A DNA stretch of 64,000 bases from Phytopythium helicoides (lineage: Eukaryota; Oomycota; Peronosporomycetes; Pythiales; Pythiaceae). The notes beneath the pieces were generated by a model. That model saw only the letters and a list, made by a program, of their open reading frames with translations. It was not told the DNA's origin and searched no databases. The position numbers and the translations under genes were made by a program. Shown here in pieces: positions 40,166 through 48,041 of this stretch. Positions within the stretch are counted from its first letter, which is position 1. Each line of letters opens with the position of its first letter. The stretch is taken from the NCBI GenBank assembly GCA_024867545.1, contig JANFNE010000004.1:868001-932000 (forward strand), given 5' to 3'.

Positions 40166-43100
40166 ATGGCGGGCGCCAAGAAGAAGCAGAAGACGGCGGC
40201 CAGCGCCACGCCGCAGGAGAGCGACAAGAGCGAGTTCCTCAAGCTCTTCTGGCCGCTGGCAGAGAGCGAGCGCGCCGCGCGCACGCTGGCGGCCGCGCGC
40301 ATCCTGGCGCACCTCAAGCGCAACGACGCGCAGCTGCAGTACACGCTCAAGCGACTGGTGCGCGGGCTCGCGTCGTCGCGTGACGCGGCGCGCCAGGGCT
40401 TCAGCGCGGCGCTCGCGGGTCTGCTGCGCGAGTTTGAGGCCGTCGAGCTGCGCCAGACGCGCGAGCTGCTGCACGAGGCCATGGAGGTGCACGCCTCCAT
40501 GCGCGGCATGGAGCAGCGCGAGCACATGTTCGGCCGCCTATTTGGGCTGCTCGCGCTGCACCGCTCCGGCAGGCTCGAGAAGGACCGCGAGCTGCAGGTG
40601 CAGGTGGCCAAGGAGCTGCTCGAGATGGCCGCGTGGAAGAAGTGGTTCCGCGAGGCCTGCTTCGAGGCCGCGCTCGACGTCATTTCGCGCGTGCCCTCCG
40701 ACGTGTTCGTCGAGGAGCTGGCGGCGACCATTGCGGCGTTGCTGCCGACCGGAGACAAGGAGTGGAACGCCGACCAGGTGCTGCTTGCCGTCGGCGTCCA
40801 GCACTACCTTGCGGCCCAGGGCATCGCCACCTCACAGATCAAGGACGTCGAGAACGCCGACATTTTCAACGTCGTGCGCCGCAAGCACATGCACGCGCTT
40901 GCCGAGCCATTGCGCATGTCGGCTGGCAGCTACCCGCGCGTGCACTCTGCGTGGATGTGCGTGTTTGGCCACATCCTTCATACCGGCACGGCCGACAAGG
41001 AGGTCGTCGATGGCGAGCTCTTTCAGGAGGCTTGGACCGTGCTCGTCGAGAACGCGCTGCTTGGCGGTGCGGCTACCGAGAACGGCGAGATCACCGGTGC
41101 GACGACTCACGCGCGCCGTGGTATTGCATTCAAGCTACTGGAGCTGGCGGCACCACGACTGCCGCGGCCGCTGCTGCGTGCCGTGTTGGCTCCTCGCCTT
41201 GTCAAGTGCCTGTACAACAACTCGGTCGCCAAGAAGAACTATCTTCACGACGCGGCGCGCCACTGCATCAAGGCGTTTGCCATCCATGCGCGTGCCGAGT
41301 GCGTCCACTTTTTTGCCAAGCAGTTTGTGTCGCCGATGCCGACGCTGCTGGAGACTTCTGCGGATGCCGAAGACGAAGAAGAGAAACAGGAGCAGAAGAA
41401 GGAGCAGCAGGAGGCGATCAAGCGCGGTGGCTTTGACGCCATCATTGCCATCGAGGAGGAGAAGGAGCGTGCCGAGCAGCGCCAGAAGCGTCTCGACAGC
41501 GTTCGTCTTTGGGCCATCGACGCGATTATCATTGCGCTCACGGAGTCGCTGTCAAAGGAGTCGAGCGAGGAGTCGACTGCCTCGGGCTTCAACGTGGACG
41601 ACGCGCTTCGGTTCGTCGTTGGTCACGCGCTGTTTGCTCCAGCTGGTTCAACTTCGGCTAGCAAGAAGAGCAAGAAGAAGAAGAGCGCCAAGAAGAGCGA
41701 GGCGAACGACCTGCTGTCGGAGCTGGGAGCTCCCACGCCTGCGATCTCGTCGACCGTCGTGAGCTACAGCAAGAAGCGTATGTTTGCTCTGCTTGGCCTC
41801 GGTCTTTCTGGCAGTGCGGATGCGTCAGCCATCTCGAAGAGCGTTCTTGCACGCGTGTACGCCATCTCTCAGTCGCTGCTGGGCGAGGAGGTGCCACTCC
41901 GTAAGCCGTTGGAGGACGAGTCCGAGCAGCTCACTGCCATGTCGGAGCTTGTGACTTCGATTGTGTCAACGCGTCTACCAAGCGAGGAGGACGCGAGCAA
42001 GCGCCAGCAGCTCGAGGCATTCGATCTGCTGCTCATGAGCACGAGCGTGCAGCTTTTAGACGCGGAGCAACGTGAGGAGGCTTCTGTTGTCGCGACGGAC
42101 CTGCGCAAGTGTTTCACGGAGCTGCTTGAGAGCAAGAAGACAGCCAAGAAGAGCAGCAAGAAGAAGAAGAAGCAAGACGAGGACGAAGAAGAGAGCGACA
42201 AGCCCGACTCGATTGTGGTGCTCACGGACATGCTGCTGAGTTTGCTGTCGCAGGACTCGAGCGCCATGCGCGAGATCGTCAATCACGTGTTCCGGTCAAT
42301 CCTCCCTCTTCTTAACGCCGCGAGTCTCGCCACCATGGTGAATGTACTGGCGCCGTCGCCTGAAGGCGAGGATGAGGCTCACCACGGCGAAGAAGATGAG
42401 GACGAGGACATGGGCGAGGAAGAAGAGGAAGAGGAGGAGGAGGAGATTGTGTTGTCCTCGGCTGAAGATGTGTCGGCAGCTTTGCGCTCGGACGAGAAGC
42501 TGGCAGCGCTTCACCGCGAAGACTTGACGCTGGCTGCGATTGTTGGGCAGGTGAAGGACAAGGCGCAACGCAAGAAGGACGCGCAGAAGCTGCGTCTGCA
42601 GCACATGCACTTCCAGCTGCGCGTGCTGGACCTGCTGCAGGTGTTTGCGACCTCATCGGCCACCAAGGACGCGTCGCACCTCGTCGTGTCGATCGTTCGT
42701 CCGCTGATCGAGGCGCTCGCTGCCGTTGGCGCGCGTGACACGGAGCGCCGCGTGCTTCGCGAGCGTCTGGAGAGCGTGCTGCTGCACAAGGTGCTGCGTT
42801 CCAAGGACTCGGCGCTGCTTGGCGACAGCAAGGAGGCTGCGTCGGTCGAGAGCGAGGCGTTTGAGTCGCTCGAGGCCATCGTCAAGATGCTGTCGACGCG
42901 CACTCTGGACAAGGAGCACGCCGGCAAGGTGGCGGCTGCGTCGGTCGTGTACTTTGTGCGCGAGCTGTGCGGGTCGGTGGAGCTCAAGGCGGCCACGCTG
43001 GACAAGCGCGTGGCTCGCGTGGCGGAGATCCTGTCGCCGGTGGTGACGGAGACATTCACCAAGAAGCACGCGCGGTTCCCTCGCTCGGTGTTCGACGAGC

Positions 43101-43642
43101 TGGTCACCAAGCTGCCGGGCGTGTCGGTGCGCGTGCTGCTGGCGCCGCTGACGGCAATCGCAGCAGCCAAGGACGGCGAGGAGGGCGCTGCGCTGGACGA
43201 ATTCTCGCAGGGCGAGGTATTCCGGCTCCTGACGCTGCTGTCGCGGCCCAAGCTGCTGCCGAGCGGCTCCAAGGAGCTCGAGGTGTTCGCTGGCGCGCGC
43301 GCCACGCTGACGGCCGCGGCCACGCGCGTGGTGTCGGAGCACGCTCCCAAGAAGGCCAACCGACTGAAGCTGGTGCTGCAGTTCGTGCTGCAGCTGGTCA
43401 AGGCGTGGGGTGCCACAGCCGAGCACCAGAAGGCCAAGGCGCTCAAGCCGCTGGTGGCTGCGCTCGAGGGACTCGAGTCGCCGTCTCCGGCCGTGCGCGG
43501 CATCGCCAAGCAGGCGCTGGCGGCCGCGGCCGTCGGCGAGCCGCAGTCGAAGCCGGAGGAGCAGGAGGAGGACCTGATGCCGGAGAAGAAGGCCAAGGCC
43601 AAGTCCGCGGACGCCAAGAAGAAGCGGAAGCGCGCCGACTGA
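40166..43642 (+). CDS. POL5: DNA polymerase V / MYBBP1A family nucleolar protein
   Basis: Single exon, 1158 residues from the ATG at 40166, with no frame problem. The N-terminal half has the POL5/MYBBP1A helical repeats (FLKLFWPLAESERAARTLAA, LQYTLKRLVRGLASSRDAAR, which match the family's 'YtlkRLvrGLassR.aAR' signature). The middle has an acidic tract (EEDEDEDMGEEEEEEEEEE) and the C-terminus is Lys-rich with a likely nucleolar signal (KKAKAKSADAKKKRKRAD). Despite its name the family is not a replicative polymerase; it acts in rRNA transcription and ribosome assembly in the nucleolus. It lies in the loop of the inverted duplication. Confidence 0.92.
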   Translation: MAGAKKKQKTAASATPQESDKSEFLKLFWPLAESERAARTLAAARILAHLKRNDAQLQYTLKRLVRGLASSRDAARQGFSAALAGLLREFEAVELRQTRELLHEAMEVHASMRGMEQREHMFGRLFGLLALHRSGRLEKDRELQVQVAKELLEMAAWKKWFREACFEAALDVISRVPSDVFVEELAATIAALLPTGDKEWNADQVLLAVGVQHYLAAQGIATSQIKDVENADIFNVVRRKHMHALAEPLRMSAGSYPRVHSAWMCVFGHILHTGTADKEVVDGELFQEAWTVLVENALLGGAATENGEITGATTHARRGIAFKLLELAAPRLPRPLLRAVLAPRLVKCLYNNSVAKKNYLHDAARHCIKAFAIHARAECVHFFAKQFVSPMPTLLETSADAEDEEEKQEQKKEQQEAIKRGGFDAIIAIEEEKERAEQRQKRLDSVRLWAIDAIIIALTESLSKESSEESTASGFNVDDALRFVVGHALFAPAGSTSASKKSKKKKSAKKSEANDLLSELGAPTPAISSTVVSYSKKRMFALLGLGLSGSADASAISKSVLARVYAISQSLLGEEVPLRKPLEDESEQLTAMSELVTSIVSTRLPSEEDASKRQQLEAFDLLLMSTSVQLLDAEQREEASVVATDLRKCFTELLESKKTAKKSSKKKKKQDEDEEESDKPDSIVVLTDMLLSLLSQDSSAMREIVNHVFRSILPLLNAASLATMVNVLAPSPEGEDEAHHGEEDEDEDMGEEEEEEEEEEIVLSSAEDVSAALRSDEKLAALHREDLTLAAIVGQVKDKAQRKKDAQKLRLQHMHFQLRVLDLLQVFATSSATKDASHLVVSIVRPLIEALAAVGARDTERRVLRERLESVLLHKVLRSKDSALLGDSKEAASVESEAFESLEAIVKMLSTRTLDKEHAGKVAAASVVYFVRELCGSVELKAATLDKRVARVAEILSPVVTETFTKKHARFPRSVFDELVTKLPGVSVRVLLAPLTAIAAAKDGEEGAALDEFSQGEVFRLLTLLSRPKLLPSGSKELEVFAGARATLTAAATRVVSEHAPKKANRLKLVLQFVLQLVKAWGATAEHQKAKALKPLVAALEGLESPSPAVRGIAKQALAAAAVGEPQSKPEEQEEDLMPEKKAKAKSADAKKKRKRAD

Positions 43643-43839
43643 GGCCGGGGCGAGGAGCAGTAGAGCTGGCGGGCAGCAGGATTACAGTATAGATAGATTC
43701 TCTGTTGGTCGCGGTGGTGTTTCTGGCATTTCTGTGGGGAATAACGGGGCTCTATCCATCCCCGCAGCGAGCTCGCGCGCGGGTCGATACGGTGGTGACG
43801 GGAAACTATCAGTGCGGCGTCGGGCGTCGCGTGCCGCGC

Positions 43840-44263
43840 TCAGCCGCGGAACTTGCCCCAGACGTGGAGAAGCACCACAAAGCCGACGAACAGCAGGCAC
43901 ATGACGAGCACCGTGGTGGGTCCGATCTTGAGCCCCGGCGAGTCGTCCGTGTAGAAGCGCAGGATGCCGGCCGAGCTTCCGCCCATGCCGCGGCCCGTGT
44001 TGGGCGCGCGCGCGGCGGCCGCAGCGGGGCGGCGGCTGCGTCATCAGTAGCAGCAGCAGCAGCAGCACAAGTGTTAGATCCGAGCGGTATCAAGGTCAGC
44101 AGAGCGAGAGTACGCACTTGCGCAGCGCAGAGGCGGCGGCGCCCTCGGACGCGGCGCTAGGGCGCGGGCTTCTTGTTGGCGAGCGGTCCTGCGGCTCCGG
44201 CGGCCTGCGAGCGGCGGGTCAGTGGGCTGGCGGCCCGCGAGCACCGAGGGGGGAGCGCACCAT
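43840..44263 (-). CDS. SEC61B: Sec61 subunit beta (one frame break)
   Basis: The conserved C-terminal part (GGSSAGILRFYTDDSPGLKI, then GPTTVLVMCLLFVGFVVLLH and a WGKF ending) is a clear Sec61-beta with its single tail-anchor helix. It is the small subunit of the ER translocon. Upstream coding segments (AAGAAGPLANKKPAP and SAASEGAAASALR) are joined by GT-AG introns, but a TAG near 44158 interrupts them by one base (CCCTAGCGCC). This may be an indel or a mis-placed intron boundary. The ATG at 44263 fits the expected short, Ala/Pro-rich cytosolic N-terminus. Confidence 0.82.
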
Positions 44264-44539
44264 GGCGACACTAGAGGCTTGAATAGATAGGGGCGGGAAG
44301 GCGAATGCCGTCAAGGCGGGGCGGCTGCCACGCGGCGCAGACCCTGTGGAAACCGATGTGTTTAAAACAGCGGTTTGAATCACGCGGCGTCGTCGGGTTG
44401 AGGGGGCGGCGGAGTGGTCCGGATTATGAGGGTGGACGGACTTACAGAGAGATGGACATGCACGCGTTTTTGTGGAGTGCAAATGACAAAATGAGGAATG
44501 TACCACTGCCTCACTGTATGCACTTTGTGAAAGACGACA

Positions 44540-46660
44540 CTACTCGACCAGCATCTTCTCAACAATCCAACGCAAGATGCAAGCGCGACCCATACCCTCG
44601 GCACAATTGTGAAGAGCCTCCAGGTCCACCAACTCCGGATACTTCTCGCACAGCCACTCGACCGCCTCCACTTGGTTTCCCTTGATGGCGCCGCAAAATG
44701 CATCGACAGACAAATATCCCCATTTCTCTGGGTCGTCATCGACGTCCTGAAAACCGCCTTGGGGGATGCTAATATAGTCGAGTCTCGGATCAGAGATCGC
44801 GAGATCGCTGTTCGCGTAAAGTAGCTCGAGCATTGTCAAGTCTCCCTTCGACGCAACGGTACCAAAGGCGCGAGTAAAGAACCCCTCTTTGCGATGCTCA
44901 CAAAGCCACTTGAAAACATCCAGATGTCCATTCTCAGCAGCTTCGGTCCATCCCGTGCGAGAGCATTTTCCAGCCCAAAACTGATGAAGAAATCGCACAA
45001 TGTGTAGATGGCCGTTTGCTGCTGCAAAACTCATTGCACAGCGCTCAAAGTCGTCGTCAAAGTCGAAAACGTAGTAGCAGTCGTCTTCTTCGTTATATCT
45101 GTACTCACATGATTCATCATCTGCAGGAGGTTGTTGACCTCGCAGCAAAATTCGATGTTGATATAAAAATCGAACCATCTCAAAGTGACCATTTCGCGCA
45201 GCAGAAGCTGGAAAAAGAAGAAAGTGCGTCCAATCTTGGTGACGCCCGAGCCATTTCACAACCTCCAAATGACCATTCATCCCAGCCAAATCCATCGCCT
45301 TCGTCGTACAACCTTCATCTCGATTCTCATGCAAGAACCGAACCACTTCCAAGTGACCATTCCTTGCTGCGTCATCCATCGCCTTCGTCGTGCACCCCTC
45401 GTTCCGGTTCTCATGCAAGAACCGAACCACTTCCAAATGACCATTCCCTGCTGCGTCATCCATTGCCTTCGTCGTGCACCCCTCGCTTCGATGCTCATGC
45501 AAGAATCGAACCACGTCCAAATGACCAGCACAAGCTGCCGAATCCATCGCCGCAGACGTACACCCTTCCGACCGGTGCTCGTGAAGAAAACAAACAACAT
45601 CAAGGTGGCCATTCCCAGCTGCCAAATCCATCGCCTTCGTCGTGCACCCCTCCTCTCGATTCTCATGAAGAAACCGTACAATCTCAAGATATCCGTGGCT
45701 GGCGGCCTCGTCCATGGCTCGACTCGTGCATCCTTCCGATCGGTGAGTGTGTAGCCACTCGACCACTGCGAGGTGTCCATTGGCTGCGGCTTGATCCATG
45801 GCAAAAATGGTGCACGCATTCGGAATCTCGGAGCGCTCGTGCAAGTACTGCACGATATGGAGATGACCCATCGCGGCTGACCAGTCCATCGCCGACTCGG
45901 GTTGCAAGGACTCCGCTTGCATGGAATCTGAACTTGAGTCGGACTCGGATCTAGAATTCGACAATGCTTCTGTTGTGTGTTGACTCGCGGACTGCAACAA
46001 TGACGCTGAACCACGCTGCGAAGTAAACAACACGTGATCCAGCATCCACTTCACGACCTCGAGGTGACCATGCTTGCATGCTGCAACAATCGGAGTGTAT
46101 CGCAACACAACTCCACCGGCATCACCTATGCCGTCACGACCACCATCGCCATTTACCAACATATCCACCAGCCACTGCACCAGCTCCAAACTCCCAGACG
46201 CAGCAGCAGCCGACACTACCACTTCAGGCGGAAAGAACAGACGAGTTTTCTTCTTCGACAGTGGCTGCAAGCTCTCGTACAGCCAGTGTATCACGTCCAG
46301 ATTGCCTGCTCGCACCGCTGCCTTCACCATGTTCTCATCCAGTCGGCAGTGGAAAGTGTCGAACAACCTCTGCATGACGTCGAGTCCTCTTGTTCGTTTC
46401 CGAGCAGCGTGGGTCATGGCTCTCCTCGCCCTCGCCTGCTTGTCGAGCGTGATGAGAGACTTGTCGTGCTGTAGCGTCGAGATGAAATCGTCTACGAGGT
46501 CCCATATCTCGAGGTCGATGGCTCTGTCGAGCGTCCAGCGAGAGGAGATGTCCTCGACGATCATGGATGTCAATGTGTTGACGACGTGTGGCAGTGCGGC
46601 AAGTCTGTGTCCTGATGGGGTGAGGCGTAGCACGGCGCGTACGCCTCCAGGGACGACCAT
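44540..46660 (-). CDS. Ankyrin-repeat protein, duplicated copy 2
   Basis: 706 residues from the ATG at 46660, the same length as its twin at 36769-38889 and differing by scattered substitutions (for example ALDLAA to AMDLAA, and LHEHRSEGCTSAAMDSAA). The repeat units and the acidic insertion are all retained. Both copies are intact, so the duplication is recent or both are under selection. An upstream in-frame ATG at 46804 exists but reads through what is non-coding in the other copy. Confidence 0.87.
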   Translation of the reverse strand: MVVPGGVRAVLRLTPSGHRLAALPHVVNTLTSMIVEDISSRWTLDRAIDLEIWDLVDDFISTLQHDKSLITLDKQARARRAMTHAARKRTRGLDVMQRLFDTFHCRLDENMVKAAVRAGNLDVIHWLYESLQPLSKKKTRLFFPPEVVVSAAAASGSLELVQWLVDMLVNGDGGRDGIGDAGGVVLRYTPIVAACKHGHLEVVKWMLDHVLFTSQRGSASLLQSASQHTTEALSNSRSESDSSSDSMQAESLQPESAMDWSAAMGHLHIVQYLHERSEIPNACTIFAMDQAAANGHLAVVEWLHTHRSEGCTSRAMDEAASHGYLEIVRFLHENREEGCTTKAMDLAAGNGHLDVVCFLHEHRSEGCTSAAMDSAACAGHLDVVRFLHEHRSEGCTTKAMDDAAGNGHLEVVRFLHENRNEGCTTKAMDDAARNGHLEVVRFLHENRDEGCTTKAMDLAGMNGHLEVVKWLGRHQDWTHFLLFPASAARNGHFEMVRFLYQHRILLRGQQPPADDESCEYRYNEEDDCYYVFDFDDDFERCAMSFAAANGHLHIVRFLHQFWAGKCSRTGWTEAAENGHLDVFKWLCEHRKEGFFTRAFGTVASKGDLTMLELLYANSDLAISDPRLDYISIPQGGFQDVDDDPEKWGYLSVDAFCGAIKGNQVEAVEWLCEKYPELVDLEALHNCAEGMGRACILRWIVEKMLVE

Positions 46661-47046
46661 GGGTGTATGTAGACGACGGGAGGTGGTGTGTGTATCGAGT
46701 GTGGGGAAGTAGAAATGACGGCTGGGATGGCGCCTTCGAGGTGGGGTGTCGTCGATTGGCGAGTGGCATGGGCATGATATGTGATGGCTACACGAGACCT
46801 TCACTCAAGATCTGTTGTTGAAATGGCTGATCTGCATGACTCCGATGGCCACAAGATTGTTCGGCCTCCTGTTGCCACCGCTAGCACCACCACCACCACA
46901 ACAACGATCCGAACAACTTCGATAGATAGATACTGACACTCGCCAACACTTCCCAACTGTTCACTGGATTATAAGAAGGCCCGCGACGCAGCGCGGCACT
47001 CAAAACGGTTGATGGATCCTAGCCTCGTACTGTACACATGTCACGG
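46661..47046. other. Duplicated spacer, no gene
   Basis: This corresponds to 36373-36768 in reverse and holds the shortened microsatellite at 46884-46899. No separate gene is present. Confidence 0.7.
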
Positions 47047-47364
47047 CTACGCCGAGGCAAACGCGTCTTCAATGACGCTGCGATAGGTCTCGGAGAACTG
47101 TAGCAGCTTGTGCAGCTGTTCGACCGAGCATGACTCGCGGAAGTACGCCTCGAGCGCGGGTGACATCAGGTTCAGGCGGATCGCCTCGTTCCGGAGCGCG
47201 AAGAACGCCTTGAACAGCGCCACCATCTGCACCACCTCCTCGTTGAACGTCGTCTGCGCGAGGCACTGCAGCTGCAGCTTCTGGTCAGCCGTGAGCTGCA
47301 AGACCTCGCTCAGTTCGCCCGCGAGCGTGTTTTGCGAGAACACTCGCAGGAGCTGGACTTGCAT
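47047..47364 (-). pseudogene. Orphan 3' tail of bZIP gene
   Basis: 104 codons beginning at an internal Met (MQVQLLRVFSQNTLAGELSE) are nearly identical to the end of the bZIP factor at 36372, differing for example by A-to-T and H-to-Y substitutions. No bZIP region or promoter was carried along. The reading frame is still open, so it could be expressed as a dominant fragment, but a passive by-product of the duplication is more likely. Confidence 0.85.
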
Positions 47365-47792
47365 GATGCGATCTCAGAACGTTACCCTCGACTGGATGGC
47401 ACAGCAACACGAATCGACGGGTAGCTCAAGACTCTTCGTTTCTTGCGACATCCTAGAAACCGTCCCAATAGATGGCAATGCATTGGATTATCCATCCCAC
47501 TCGGCAAAGCACGGTTCGGGCTGTTGAGATGAATATCGTTGGTGCGTTTGAGCGAACAGAAAAAAACATGTTGGCGATCCGCGCGTTGCTCGGTAACTCG
47601 CGCCTTGGAGATGCACACGCAACTGTCGGCGCCGAGTCGCAATCGTCGCGTCCTTTTAGGCAGAGCAGGCGCTTGCCACTGGTCGCCACCTTTGAAAGGA
47701 GCATGCTGTATCGCTTGTACGCCAGTGTTCGCAAAGCCACGAGCGCGTGAGCAGTCGCAGAGGCAACTGCTGCTGCGGAGGAATTCGTTACG
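47365..47792. other. Spacer between duplication arm and transposon
   Basis: About 400 bp with no recognised gene; the distal end carries the possible target-site copy GCTGCTGCGG at 47769-47778. Confidence 0.5.
47769..47778. repeat. Candidate target-site duplication, left
   Basis: GCTGCTGCGG occurs here and at 51399-51408, just outside the two terminal inverted repeats. Ten bases is within the 8-11 bp range for MULE elements. The sequence is simple, so chance cannot be excluded. Confidence 0.5.
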
Positions 47793-47814
47793 GGTCAATT
47801 TCTGGTCTGATCAA
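47793..47814 (+). repeat. MULE terminal inverted repeat, left
   Basis: GGTCAATTTCTGGTCTGATC and the next two bases match the reverse complement of 51361-51382 at 19 of 22 positions; similarity continues outward through TTCGTT. Confidence 0.7.
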
Positions 47815-48041
47815 GTTTGGTCAGCCTGACCAAAAACTGACCAATACCGGTACCAACTTTAATACCGGCAAACTATTTACGGCAATACCGGTACGGTACA
47901 GTGTATATGTATCCATATCCACTTCAACGTGTAGCCATATCAGGTTCAACGTGTTATAGTTGACCAACCAACATTTTTATCTTGATATTGTCAGCCTTTT
48001 GATGTATGCATTATAACGAATATCTATCCTAAGTGATATCA

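Larger units (their letters stand above)
44416..47382 (-). repeat. Inverted segmental duplication, right arm (~2.95 kb)
   Basis: This is the reverse-complement copy of 36043-38997. It contains a full ankyrin gene, the spacer with a shortened TGG microsatellite, and the last 104 codons of the bZIP gene. Homology ends at GAGATCG-ATCATG next to 47380 and near the AATCCG-ACCAC sequence at 44416. The MULE transposon begins about 400 bp beyond its outer end. Confidence 0.9.

Noticed and set aside
40166..43642. Calling POL5 a replicative DNA polymerase
   Set aside because: Helical repeats, acidic tract and Lys-rich tail match MYBBP1A/POL5; no polymerase catalytic motifs are visible.
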